From the NCBI GenBank assembly GCA_026991005.1, contig JALXCH010000234.1, positions 1 to 21,339 on the forward strand: a stretch of 21,339 nucleotides of DNA, in the 5' to 3' direction. The translations under genes were made by a program, and so were the position numbers. Positions 1-7,232 of the stretch are shown here, in pieces. Source of the DNA: Calditrichia bacterium (lineage in GTDB: Bacteria; Calditrichota; Calditrichia; RBG-13-44-9). The notes under the pieces were generated by a model. That model was given only the letters and a program-made list of their open reading frames with translations. It was not told the DNA's origin and made no database searches. Positions within the stretch are counted from its first letter, which is position 1, and every line of letters starts with the position of its first letter.

Positions 1-1005
1 CGCGGTGGAGGTCTCCGGTTCGTATTGGAGAGCGGCGTCGTTCAGCGCCAGCTTGGCCAGTGCCTGCCGCAAATTCTCAAATTCCTGATTGACGATGGGA
101 TAAATTCCGCTGAACACCATGGGTTTTACCGCCCGGTAACCGGGTAGAGGCTCCGGTGCGGGACGTCGGGCGTGGGTCACCGTATCGCCCACCCGAATAT
201 CTCGCACATCTTTCGCACCGCAAATTAAATATCCCACCTCGCCGGTGGTTAGTTTACCGGTGCGCACGCGCTTCAACCGCAAGAATCCCAGCTCCTCCAC
301 CTCAAATTCCTGCCCGGTGGCAAAGAATTTGATTTTGTCTCCTTCTTTAATCTCCCCGTTAAATACCCGAATTAGCGCCACCACACCCCGGTAATTATCG
401 AAACTGGAATCGAAAATGAGTGCCTGAAGCGGAGCCCGGGGATCTCCCTCCGGCGGAGGAATTCGTTCGATGATGGCATCCACCACCTCTTCCACCCCCA
501 CACCGGTTTTGGCGCTGGTGAGCAAAATCTCCGATTCATCGCAGCCGATTAGTTCCATAATCTGGTGCTTCACCACATCCACCTGGGCGCTGGGTAAATC
601 AATTTTGTTGATGACAGGTACAATGGTCAGGTCATTTTCCAGGGCATGGTACAGGTTGCTGATGGTTTGTGCTTCCACTCCCTGGGCGGCATCCACCAGC
701 AGTAAAGCGCCCTCGGCAGCCGCCAGACTGCGGGAGACTTCATAGGAAAAATCCACGTGTCCCGGGGTATCGATGAGGTTGAATTCGTACCGATTTCCGT
801 CCCGGTGCTGGTAATCCATGCGCACAAAATGCGCTTTGATGGTGATGCCCCGCTCGCGCTCCAGATCCATGTTGTCCAGCACCTGCTCCTTCAACTGGCG
901 TCGATCCAGAGTGTGGGTGTATTCCAGAAGCCGGTCGGCCAGGGTGGATTTACCATGATCTATATGGGCAATAATGCAAAAGTTTCGAATATGGTCCATT
1001 TTCAT
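1..1005 (-). CDS. lepA: Elongation factor 4 (LepA GTPase), 3' end cut by window
   Basis: Ribosome-associated translational GTPase (EF-4/LepA), cytoplasmic, which promotes back-translocation or affects ribosome assembly. I translated the minus strand from ATG at 1005: 335 codons stay open to the window edge, about half of the roughly 600-residue family length, so the C-terminal part lies outside. Visible motifs are the P-loop AHIDHGKST (residues 13-21), the switch I region around [10 protein letters not shown] (47-56), DTPGH (79-83) and NKIDLPSAQ near residue 133, followed by the LepA-type domain II. The [17 protein letters not shown] start is characteristic of LepA rather than EF-G or TypA. 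An in-frame Met two codons downstream is an alternative start; a purine-rich GGAAGCG lies about 8 nt upstream of 1005. A further ATG at 1030 is out of frame. Confidence 0.95.
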   Translation of the reverse strand, partial: MKMDHIRNFCIIAHIDHGKSTLADRLLEYTHTLDRRQLKEQVLDNMDLERERGITIKAHFVRMDYQHRDGNRYEFNLIDTPGHVDFSYEVSRSLAAAEGALLLVDAAQGVEAQTISNLYHALENDLTIVPVINKIDLPSAQVDVVKHQIMELIGCDESEILLTSAKTGVGVEEVVDAIIERIPPPEGDPRAPLQALIFDSSFDNYRGVVALIRVFNGEIKEGDKIKFFATGQEFEVEELGFLRLKRVRTGKLTTGEVGYLICGAKDVRDIRVGDTVTHARRPAPEPLPGYRAVKPMVFSGIYPIVNQEFENLRQALAKLALNDAALQYEPETSTA

Positions 1006-1047
1006 GAAATCGCTTCCGACGTCCTTTCATAAATCATAAAGTTTACT

Positions 1048-1076
1048 AATTTACGCTATTTCCCAAGGAATGTCAA
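1048..1076 (-). promoter_or_regulatory. Sigma70-type promoter for lepA
   Basis: On the minus strand, TTGACA (1076-1071) is a perfect -35 box and TAAATT (1053-1048) a fair -10 box, separated by exactly 17 bp. The predicted transcript starts near 1041, leaving a leader of about 35 nt before the lepA ATG at 1005. Motif and spacing are seen directly; activity is inferred. Confidence 0.6.
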
Positions 1077-1142
1077 ACAGGGGTTAAAGATGGGTTAAAT
1101 AATGCTTAAAATTAATGAAAATAAAATTTAACAGAATAAAGA

Positions 1143-1289
1143 ATGGGTAAATAAGAAAAACTGATTTCACAGATTCTAAGTGGTACATCAGATGCCAATA
1201 TAAATTTTCGAGAAGGAAATAAAGCAAAACCTTATCATGTTAAACAGGTAAGAAATATAGTTATCAAATATAAATTTGGAGGGAAATAA
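1143..1289 (+). pseudogene. hicA: HicA mRNA-interferase toxin pseudogene (nonsense codon and internal deletion)
   Basis: Reading from ATG 1143 gives MGK, a TAA stop (1152-1154), then EKLISQILSGTSDANINF running directly into REGNKAKPYHVKQVRNIV and IKYKFGGK before a TAA at 1287-1289. In HicA proteins of this subfamily the SGTSDANI segment is an N-terminal block and the AKPYQVKQVRNII-KYKLGG segment is the C-terminal block. Roughly 30 residues normally lie between them, including the GSHH-type catalytic histidine. Here the two blocks abut, so the middle of the toxin is deleted in frame, and codon 4 is a stop. The open part is 44 residues against the usual 75-85. The end overlaps the hicB start by one base (TAATG), the usual hicAB geometry, which supports the assignment. 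It is almost certainly inactive. The family assignment is from remembered conservation, not a search. Confidence 0.75.
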
Positions 1290-1501
1290 TGTATAAATAC
1301 AAAATCATCATCTACTGGAGTAGAGAAGACGATGCCTTTGTCGCTGAAGTGCCTGAACTTCCCGGATGTAAGGCACATGGGAAAACGTACGAAGAAGCGA
1401 TTAAAAATATTCAGGAAGCAATTCATCTCTGGATTGAAACCGAAAAAGAGTTTGGAGATCCCATCCCCAAGCCAAAGGGAGAAAGATTAACATTTGCTTA
1501 A
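1289..1501 (+). CDS. hicB: HicB-family antitoxin, orphaned
   Basis: A 70-residue protein of the HicB/UPF0150 fold: YKYKIIIYWSREDDAFVAEV, then PELPGCKAHGKTYEEAIKNI and QEAIHLWIETEKEFGD. The pattern of a beta strand, D-(A/G)-F-VAEVPELPGC, then TYEEA-KNIQEAI is diagnostic. In intact systems HicB binds and neutralises HicA and often represses the operon through an added DNA-binding domain. This short form has no such domain. GGAGGG (1278-1283) is a good ribosome binding site 5 nt before ATG 1289, and it overlaps the end of the broken hicA. With the partner toxin disabled, this is a solitary antitoxin, either a relic or one neutralising HicA toxins encoded elsewhere. Confidence 0.88.
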   Translation: MYKYKIIIYWSREDDAFVAEVPELPGCKAHGKTYEEAIKNIQEAIHLWIETEKEFGDPIPKPKGERLTFA

Positions 1502-1587
1502 TTATCTAACAAACTCCGTTGTACAAATAACTCTTGTGCTGCATTGAAATTGGCTCAAAAAATACTTAATTTTGTAGAGAAGCTTAA

Positions 1588-1883
1588 ATTATAAAAGAAC
1601 TCTCTCCGGATCAGCTTCGTAATTTGGGCCATCAACGATGGTACATTGAGAATGATGGGTTTAAGTTGTTGAATTCTCAGGTGAATACTAAAAATATCAT
1701 TTAGACAATGAAGTAGTGTATCGAAACAAGTTATTAATTCAGATCTTAGCTGTGGGTTTGCTAATGCTGTTTCGTCGAGAGAATGGTTATCGGCTCTCTC
1801 GGTTATACGGCTCTGTAAAGTTGACTCTACGGTGTGTGGGGGAGGTTTTGTTTGAGGGCAAATTCTATATGGGAGCCCATTAG
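1588..1883 (+). pseudogene. Transposase C-terminal remnant (IS4-like DDE type), frameshifted
   Basis: Frame one (1588-1704) reads ELSPDQLRNLGHQRWYIENDGFK in overlapping pieces, ending LLNSQVNTKNII and a stop. A second frame (from about 1692 to TAG 1881-1883) continues with YHLDNEVVYRNKLLIQIL, then AVGLLMLFRRENGYRLSRLY. The G-H-x-RW-x-IEN-x-F motif followed some 20 residues later by a hydrophobic LLIQI segment is what I know from the catalytic C-terminus of IS4-group DDE transposases. There the Glu of RW-x-IEN is the last catalytic residue. The frame change falls at an AAAAA run near 1690-1694. No N-terminal half and no terminal inverted repeats were found, so this is a decayed fragment, not a mobile element. 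Family assignment is moderate. Confidence 0.5.
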
Positions 1884-1974
1884 TCTGATACAGATCCGTA
1901 TTGGATTAGAAAGCTAATAAACCCGAATCCGGATATCAAATGACCCCCTAACCAAAGAGTATCACTCTTCGGAT

Positions 1975-1994
1975 GGGGGATTTTTCCCCCTTTT
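1975..1994 (+). terminator. Short hairpin with T tract, possible terminator
   Basis: GGGGGA (1975-1980), loop TTTT, TCCCCC (1985-1990), then TTTT (1991-1994). The stem is perfect but only 6 bp and the T tract is short. It lies about 90 bases past the transposase remnant. Confidence 0.35.
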
Positions 1995-2027
1995 GGCTTT
2001 GAAGTAAATAAGTTGTCTGAAACATAG

Positions 2028-2240
2028 AAATTCTCTTATTATGATAGAGAATTAAGCATAGCATCGGGAATTTCTGTTTTCAGCAAACCTCAAGTGTTAG
2101 TTCTAAACAATGTTACCAAAATGACCGTTTTTTAAGATGTTCTTACCCCGGCCAAAAAACTGCACATGCGCGTTATTGCAAATGATTCAGAAATTAGTAA
2201 CTCCATAGAAATTGCCAGAATGAAGGAAAAAGGATTTTAA
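2028..2240 (+). pseudogene. Probable ABC-transporter ATPase C-terminal relic
   Basis: One frame stays open from 2028 to TAA 2238-2240 except for a single TAA at 2133-2135. It reads KFSYYDRELSIASGISVFSK, PQVLVLNNVTKMTVF, stop, then DVLTPAKKLHMRVIANDSEI and SNSIEIARMKEKGF. The order resembles an ABC ATPase: a region after the LSGGQ signature (QRxxIARAL...KP), Walker B (VLILDEAT, here VLVLNNVT), then the H-loop and tail (ISHRxSTISNADxIxVMKxG, here IANDSEISNSIEIARMKEKG). The Walker B Asp/Glu and the H-loop His are all substituted, consistent with decay. The resemblance is by eye and could be coincidental. Confidence 0.35.
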
Positions 2241-2372
2241 CCAGTATTGTAAAAACCCCGGGGATTAATACCCATTCTTATCTTCCATGTGAGATTACTT
2301 TGTTTCATTCTGTTCAGTTCGCAAAGTTAGACGTACCGTATTCCTAATGGTATGCCAAGAAGAATAAAACTT

Positions 2373-2416
2373 GTTAAAAGTGCATACATAAATTAATTTA
2401 TGTATGCACTTTTAAC
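2373..2416. promoter_or_regulatory. Perfect 44-bp palindrome, probable AbiEi operator over the abiE promoter
   Basis: Bases 2373-2394 are the exact reverse complement of 2395-2416, a 22-bp perfect arm with no spacer, beginning GTTAAAAGTGCATAC and ending mirrored. It ends 12 bases before the abiEi ATG. A -35-like TTGTTA (2371-2376) and a -10-like TAATTT (2394-2399) with 17-bp spacing overlap it, so a protein bound here would block transcription. In studied AbiE systems the AbiEi antitoxin binds inverted repeats in its own promoter and represses it; by analogy this is the operator. It could also form a cruciform or hairpin at the mRNA start. Confidence 0.7.
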
Positions 2417-2428
2417 GTGAGTAAAAAT

Positions 2429-3043
2429 ATGACTATCGAGGATGTTACAAATCTTTTTAAACAACATAATTATTATTTGACATCAAGCCAACTTACAAAG
2501 CTCAAGATTCACACCTCCCTTATTCGCAGGATGTTAAATCAAGGTTTGTTGGAACGGGTAAAACGCGGCTTGTATCGGCTACCGGTAGAAATGCTTCCAG
2601 AACACGAAATTTTCACCTTTGATTATTTTGATGCCGCCGTTGCGGTTCCGGAAGGAATTTTTTGCCTGACGACGGCTTTGTACTATCATAGCTTAACCAC
2701 TCAGAGACCAAGCATATTTGATATGGCCATTCCACGCACGCATCGGACACCCAAATTGTTTACTGTTTCCATCCGGTTTTACCGTTTTCAGGAGCCTTAT
2801 TTTTCATATGGGGTAGAAGAAATACAAACCCCAATCTCTACTATAAAAATCTATAATAAAGAGAAGACCATTTGTGATGCTTTTCGCCAGAGGCGTATCA
2901 TTGGCGAAGACATCGCTTTGGAAAGTATTAATACTTATTTAAAACAACGCAAAAAGGACATTCAAAAGCTGTTAAAAACAGCCCGTTTCTGTAAGGTTAA
3001 TCACATCATTGAGCCAATCGTAAAAGCGATGGTAGGATTTTAG
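2429..3043 (+). CDS. abiEi: AbiEi-type antitoxin / transcriptional repressor (type IV toxin-antitoxin)
   Basis: About 204 residues. The N-terminal winged-helix region (TIEDVTNLFKQHNYYLTSSQ, with a recognition-helix-like LIRRMLNQGLLERVKRGLYR around residues 30-50) matches AbiEi antitoxins, where the ERVKRGLYRLP segment is typical. The C-terminal half ends with an AbiEi-like block (residues about 155-204: ALESINTYLKQRKKDIQKLL then KTARFCKVNHIIEPIVKAM). AbiEi represses its promoter and counters AbiEii through gene expression control or toxin modification. I chose ATG 2429 over GTG 2417 because the GTGAG at 2417 sits where a ribosome binding site would, and GTG directly abuts the palindrome; the GTG start would add four residues. 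One base separates it from abiEii, so the two are co-transcribed. Confidence 0.85.
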   Translation: MTIEDVTNLFKQHNYYLTSSQLTKLKIHTSLIRRMLNQGLLERVKRGLYRLPVEMLPEHEIFTFDYFDAAVAVPEGIFCLTTALYYHSLTTQRPSIFDMAIPRTHRTPKLFTVSIRFYRFQEPYFSYGVEEIQTPISTIKIYNKEKTICDAFRQRRIIGEDIALESINTYLKQRKKDIQKLLKTARFCKVNHIIEPIVKAMVGF

Positions 3044-3044
3044 A

Positions 3045-3968
3045 ATGGTAACAAGAAAGGTAAAAAATATTGATGCATCGATTCGAGCCAGACTGCTGAA
3101 TCTCTCAAAAAAGACCGGAGAAAACTATAATGCTGTTTTGCTACGGTTTTTTCAGGAACGCTTTTTAGCGCGTCTGGGGATCTCGCCTTATTGCGAGCAC
3201 TTCGTATTAAAAGGCGGTTTACTACTTTTAACCCGACATATTGCCACATTCCGCCCAACGGTAGATATTGACATGCTCGGTTTAGAGATTTCTAATGATC
3301 CACAACACCTGATAAGAGTCATTAAAGAAATTGCCAGCATCGAATTGGATGACGGTGTTCTCTTTGATACAGATACAATTAAATGGAATGTAATTAAAGA
3401 AAATGTGGAATATGAAGGAGTTCGTTTTACCTTTGGCGTCCGCCTGGAGAAGATAAAATCAAGGATACAGCTTGATATTGGTTTTGGCGATGCGGTTCCA
3501 CTGGGATATTCGAAGAATGTATTGCCCCCCATGCTTCCCGATCTTTTTGTACCTGAAATATTAATTTATCCACTAGAATCAGTGATTGCCGAAAAGTATC
3601 AGACGATTGTTTATCTCGGTTTTGCCACCAGCCGCTTAAAAGATTTTTACGACATTCTATTTTTAGCACAACACAACATATTCACATTAAAGAGACTTAA
3701 AATAGCTATTGAGGCTACGTTTTCCCGAAGAGAAACGGATATAGAGAACCGCTTTTTTATTTATGAGCCGGACTATATTTCGGAAAAAGAAAAACAGTGG
3801 AAACTATTCTTGAGAAAAATTGGGAGCAATGAAGACATTGATTTTTCAAGGGTTGTCACACTAATTAAAAAATTTTTAGAACCGGTAATAATTTCCAGAA
3901 ATATTGATGAGGATTTAATCTGGGATTCAACGAACTGGGTCTGGAGAAATGTTTCTGCTTTGGAATGA
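3045..3968 (+). CDS. abiEii: AbiEii-type nucleotidyltransferase toxin
   Basis: A 307-residue protein of the DUF1814/AbiEii nucleotidyltransferase family, the toxin of type IV AbiE systems. Such toxins transfer nucleotides onto tRNA acceptor ends or similar targets and cause growth arrest during phage attack. Motif I is present as KGGLLLLTRH...RPTVDIDM, with GG at residues 57-58 and the metal-binding pair D74/D76. Downstream are the conserved LESVIAEKYQTIV block (177-189, E178 and K184) and SRLKDFYDI (196-204). These key residues appear intact, so the toxin is probably functional. It begins one base after the abiEi stop with no clear ribosome binding site of its own, suggesting translational coupling. 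The gene is AT-rich compared with the housekeeping genes either side, consistent with horizontal acquisition. Confidence 0.88.
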   Translation: MVTRKVKNIDASIRARLLNLSKKTGENYNAVLLRFFQERFLARLGISPYCEHFVLKGGLLLLTRHIATFRPTVDIDMLGLEISNDPQHLIRVIKEIASIELDDGVLFDTDTIKWNVIKENVEYEGVRFTFGVRLEKIKSRIQLDIGFGDAVPLGYSKNVLPPMLPDLFVPEILIYPLESVIAEKYQTIVYLGFATSRLKDFYDILFLAQHNIFTLKRLKIAIEATFSRRETDIENRFFIYEPDYISEKEKQWKLFLRKIGSNEDIDFSRVVTLIKKFLEPVIISRNIDEDLIWDSTNWVWRNVSALE

Positions 3969-4119
3969 GATGGGATTATGGAAATAGAAGTGTATCAAAT
4001 TTTATTTGAATAGCAGGAAATATACCGTAAACACAATTTTATGGGAGGTTCCTTATCTTTCACATTATTAATCCCAAATATTTTACAGAACTTTCATTTT
4101 GCCTCCTTCATTAATAATT

Positions 4120-4153
4120 AGGTGGGAAATTTTTAAATGAAAACCACCTTTTT
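4120..4153 (+). terminator. Possible terminator of the abiE operon
   Basis: AGGTGG (4120-4125) pairs with CCACCT (4144-4149) around an 18-nt AT-rich loop, followed by a T tract (4149-4153). It lies about 150 bases after the abiEii stop. The stem is short, so confidence is limited. Confidence 0.4.
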
Positions 4154-4442
4154 CTAATTTCTTTTTTCAAACATCCTGCAGAATTTTCTACAGATATTGC
4201 AAAATCTGCACCTCCGGGTACTCTCCGGGAATTTTGCGCAGAAGATATTTTCTCTACCCGGAAATAATCCAGACGAATCAAGAAAAGGTACCTCCCGGTT
4301 TTTCAGATGCCCTAACCACGGTAAAAACAAAAAATTATCCATTCCGGGAGGTTAAAGCACTTTCGCTGTTTCGGCGCAGCATCAAACACAGGCATTCCAT
4401 TTTTTCTCTCTTGCAGCTGAAATGTTGCCGGGGTTCACAACG

Positions 4443-4457
4443 TGGCATTAAATTTGT
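4443..4457 (+). promoter_or_regulatory. Sigma54 (-24/-12)-like promoter
   Basis: TGGCATTAAATTTGT fits the TGGCACG-N4-TTGC consensus with GG at the -24 position and G of the -12 element in exact register; the -12 C is T. The start predicted about 12 bases downstream (near 4469) leaves a short leader containing the GGAGGA ribosome binding site at 4480-4485. A match of this length can arise by chance. It is noted because a sigma54 activator is encoded at 13230-14717. Confidence 0.35.
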
Positions 4458-4492
4458 CCTAAAATAAACGACAAAAAATGGAGGAAATTTCT

Positions 4493-6028
4493 ATGTTTCA
4501 ATGTTTACGATATGCGCGTTACACCTTAATAACCCTGGTAGCCTTAACTTTTCTGGTATATGCCCAGGGTGGATGGGGCCATGGCGGCCACCATGGGTTT
4601 GGACATTTTAACCCCGATTCGCTCACCATAGTGACGGTATCCGGCACCGCCCTGGTGGATACCACATTCATGCATGCGATTTATTTCATGGATGAAGATG
4701 GAGATGGGCAGGCGGATTACCACCTGAATTTTGGTCCGCCCTGGTACCAGCCGGACAGTGGAAATGCTTCGCGTCCCAACAACGGCGACGCCATCACCAT
4801 CACCGGCGGGCTGCGGGATTCCACCGCGATGGGCATACCCAGCATCATTGTCACCGAAATTAACGGGGAATACTGGCGCGATTTGAATCAACCGTTCTGG
4901 CACCATCCCTGGGGAGGCGGTGGCCATCACGGCTGGGGACACATGCACCATGCGTTTGGCTGGCTGTTCGATTCCCTGCAAACGGTAAATCTGAACGGTG
5001 TAGCGCTCGTCGATAGTACCCTGGCTTTCGATATGTACTTCCTGGATACCGATTACGATTCCCTTCCGGATTATTTCCTGAATTTCGGACCGCCCTGGTA
5101 CGAACCCCCTTCAGGGGCCACTCGTCCTTCCGATGGCGACACCATTTCCATTGTAGGCGGTTTGCTGGAAAATCCGCTGATGGACATGGTGATTGTGTAC
5201 GAAATCAACGGGCAGGTGTGGCGGGACACCACCCAGTTCGGCCATCACTTTGGCGGGCAATGGATTCACTTTTTCATGAATCAGACCCAGCGCATTCAGG
5301 CGCCGTTCGACCCGGAAGACTGGATGGAAATCCATCCCGGATGGTACAGTCCTCACCACGGCGGTATGATGCAGTTTACCATGTACATGCAGATGCTGCA
5401 AATCTTCCCCCAGAATGCACCCAATACCGAGAACACCCACGCTTTTGCAGCTTACGAAATTGGTGCATTTACTCCCCTGGGAACCAATCTTTTCAACACG
5501 CAGGGATACCTGACATTCAACAACAACGTAAATTTCCAGCTCCATTACAACGACATTCAATTGCTGGGCTACAACATTGATGAAAGCACCATTCAGGTGA
5601 AATACTGGGACGATCAGTCCAATAGCTGGGTAGAAGTTCCCGATGCGCAGGTAAATACGGAAACCAACACGGTAACTTTCGCTACCAACGAAGTAAGCAA
5701 CTACCTGATTTTGACAGGTGATCAGGCTACCGGAATTCATCCTCCTGAAGCAGAGCTGAAAGCCAATGGTTTTTATCTGGAACAAAACTATCCCAATCCG
5801 TTTAACCCCACAACTACCATTCGTTTCACATTAAGCCATAATGCTCCTGTGGTGCTGACCGTTTACAATGTACTGGGTCAGAAAGTGGTTACTCTGTTGC
5901 ACCAGACCATGAACGCCGGTATGCATCGGGTCCAGTTCGATGGTCGGGATTTGCCTTCGGGAACGTATTTCTACGAACTGAACGTAGATGGCAAGTCCCG
6001 GGTACGCATGATGAATTTGATGAAATAG
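4493..6028 (+). CDS. Secreted His/Gly-rich duplicated-domain protein with C-terminal sorting domain
   Basis: 511 residues from ATG 4493, chosen because GGAGGA (4480-4485) is a strong ribosome binding site 7 nt upstream. An ATG at 4478 would place that site inside the gene. A signal peptide (hydrophobic TLITLVALTFLVYAQG, residues 11-26) is followed by a His/Gly-rich stretch (GGWGHGGHHGFGHF). Two related units of about 85-90 residues follow (about 43-130 and 161-245). Each has G-x-ALVD, a DxDxDxxxDY segment (DEDGDGQADY and DTDYDSLPDY, calcium-loop-like), LNFGPPWY, a GD-x-I-x-I-x-GGL block and EINGxxWRD. A second His/Gly stretch (HHPWGGGGHHGWGHMHHAFG, 137-156) separates them. The C-terminus (NYPNPFNPTTTIRF from about residue 432, then VYNVLGQKV, LPSGTYFYEL) is a Por/T9SS-type sorting domain, predicting export to the cell surface. 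No enzyme is recognised; metal binding by the His clusters is inference. Confidence 0.85.
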   Translation: MFQCLRYARYTLITLVALTFLVYAQGGWGHGGHHGFGHFNPDSLTIVTVSGTALVDTTFMHAIYFMDEDGDGQADYHLNFGPPWYQPDSGNASRPNNGDAITITGGLRDSTAMGIPSIIVTEINGEYWRDLNQPFWHHPWGGGGHHGWGHMHHAFGWLFDSLQTVNLNGVALVDSTLAFDMYFLDTDYDSLPDYFLNFGPPWYEPPSGATRPSDGDTISIVGGLLENPLMDMVIVYEINGQVWRDTTQFGHHFGGQWIHFFMNQTQRIQAPFDPEDWMEIHPGWYSPHHGGMMQFTMYMQMLQIFPQNAPNTENTHAFAAYEIGAFTPLGTNLFNTQGYLTFNNNVNFQLHYNDIQLLGYNIDESTIQVKYWDDQSNSWVEVPDAQVNTETNTVTFATNEVSNYLILTGDQATGIHPPEAELKANGFYLEQNYPNPFNPTTTIRFTLSHNAPVVLTVYNVLGQKVVTLLHQTMNAGMHRVQFDGRDLPSGTYFYELNVDGKSRVRMMNLMK

Positions 6029-6055
6029 GGCAGGATCGCATCAATCCTCCTCCCC

Positions 6056-6097
6056 GTCCCCGGGTTTTGATTCCGGAAAAACCCGGGGACATTTTTT
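6056..6097 (+). terminator. Strong intrinsic terminator after the His-rich secreted protein
   Basis: GTCCCCGGGTTTT (6056-6068) pairs perfectly with AAAACCCGGGGAC (6078-6090), a 13-bp stem with a 9-nt loop, followed by ATTTTTT (6091-6097). It sits 28 bases after the stop codon at 6028. Confidence 0.92.
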
Positions 6098-6560
6098 AAA
6101 TCACAAAATGTAAATTACCCGAATGGAGCGATCCTCTTCCTGGTTTTCCCCGGAAAATCGTGGTCACGTGCGAATGTAGAGCCATTTTTTTTGAAAATAT
6201 TCCTAAAAAATATCATAACGGGTTCCCGAATAAAGAAATCGAACTCGTATTTCTTTTACCCTGAAGTTACTTGCTACAGGGTTTTCCCCGAAGGGGATTT
6301 CGAATAAAACTATTTTGTGCATCGGGACGGTAAAACCTTTCTTAATGTTCTATCACATCAGCGATTATTATTTTACTTACCGGGAGTGCTAAAAACTGGT
6401 GTTCAGCATACCGGGAAAAATCGATTAAAAGACCAGGTAAGTCGATTTAAGGGATTTCCCGGGGGTGATTAAAGACTTACTAAATGAGATTCCTCGTGCC
6501 GATTGCGGAGGACAGATTTCTGCTTGCCCGGGATAAGTTTTTCGCCTTATTTGCACAGGG
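6098..6560. other. Non-coding stretch before repeat array A
   Basis: About 460 bases with frequent stops in all frames and no recognisable protein, RNA gene or promoter. Small inverted motifs occur, such as CCCCGAAGGGG around 6286-6296 and several CCGGGA words, but nothing I can assign. Confidence 0.4.
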
Positions 6561-6564
6561 TGTT

Positions 6565-7131
6565 GAGATTCTTCGCCTCGTTGAGGTTGGAGATTTTTTA
6601 CTCCGTTAACGTAGGGGATTCTTCGCTGCGCTAACGCTCCGCTCAGAATGACAGAGGAAGAGGAAGGGCTTTGGCTGTCATTCTGAATCCCTCCAAAAGC
6701 GGGATGAATAATCTTCTTTGGTGGATGCAGGTAATAGAGATTCTTCGTCGTCCCGCGTTGCGGGACTCCTCAGAATGACAGTGGGGAAGTGCCGTGTGTC
6801 ATGCTGAGGATTCCGCCTTTGGCGGGAGCCGAAGCATCTCAAACGCAGTGGAAAGAGATGCTTAGCTCAGTTGATTCAGGGGATTTTTAGCCTTGGAAGG
6901 GTAGGGGATTCTTCGCTCCGCTCAGAATGACAGGATGCTGTTATGGGTGCACAAAAATGTCTGGAGATTCCGCCCTGCTCGAGCAGGAGATTCTTCGCTT
7001 CGCTCAGAATGACAGGGGGAAGCACTGTGCTGTCATTCTGAGTCCCGCCAGTGGCGGGACGAAGAATCTCTTTTATTGGATGCAGGCTATAGAGATTCTT
7101 CGCCCTGCTACCGCAGGGCTCAGAATGACAG
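6565..7131. repeat. Array A of interspersed hairpin repeats (GATTCTTCG ... CTCAGAATGACA family)
   Basis: Units with conserved ends GAGATTCTTCG and CTCAGAATGACAG lie in both orientations. Plus orientation: 6565-6585 (degenerate), 6617-6654, 6737-6781, 6907-6933, 6987-7015, 7092-7131. Inverted: 6675-6714, 6797-6840, 7030-7070. The ends are constant while the centre is a variable palindrome: TCCCGC/GCGGGA at 6751-6765, GTCCCGCC/GGCGGGAC at 7042-7060, GCCCTGC/GCAGGGC at 7102-7119; the shortest units have only GCTTCGC or GCTCCGC. I know this as a repeat type scattered between genes in many environmental bacterial genomes (REP/MITE-like). No transposase is associated here. Sequence 7132-7232 after it is AT-rich leader for the cytochrome gene. 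Confidence 0.9.
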
Positions 7132-7232
7132 TTTAGTGTAATTGGGGCGTAAATAAAAAAATTTAAACATCTTATTAATATTACTGATTACTTTATTAAA
7201 TCCATCGTTTAACTAAACCAAAAGGAGTAAAG

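Larger units (their letters stand above)
3969..4492. other. Intergenic region between abiEii and the His-rich secreted protein
   Basis: About 520 bases without a convincing gene. Short open frames here, for example 4234-4467 plus and 4154-4342 minus, lack recognisable motifs and ribosome binding sites. It contains the terminator-like hairpin at 4120-4153 and an inverted repeat ACCTCCCGG (4290-4298) / CCGGGAGGT (4344-4352) with weaker inner complementarity, which might fold as a leader or regulatory structure. The sigma54-like promoter lies at 4443-4457. Base composition shifts here from AT-rich island to GC-richer flank. Confidence 0.5.

Noticed and set aside
1235..1426. 63-residue minus-strand open frame over hicB
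   Set aside because: Antisense to hicB, whose plus-strand product matches the HicB family throughout.
4234..4467. 77-residue open frame upstream of the His-rich protein
   Set aside because: No ribosome binding site, no motif, runs through an inverted repeat and the sigma54-like promoter; treated as non-coding.
5111..5785. 224-residue open frame on the minus strand
   Set aside because: Antisense to the secreted His-rich protein, which has a signal peptide, internal repeats and a sorting domain; the shadow has none of these.
6286..6296. CCCCGAAGGGG as a terminator
   Set aside because: Only a 4-bp stem with no following T tract and no gene ending nearby.
6565..7131. CRISPR array
   Set aside because: Units occur in both orientations, spacing is irregular, repeats are themselves variable hairpins, and no cas genes are nearby.
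6927..7136. 69-residue open frame across array A
   Set aside because: Its translation consists of the hairpin repeat units themselves (EILRFAQND-type words), a known artefact of this repeat family.
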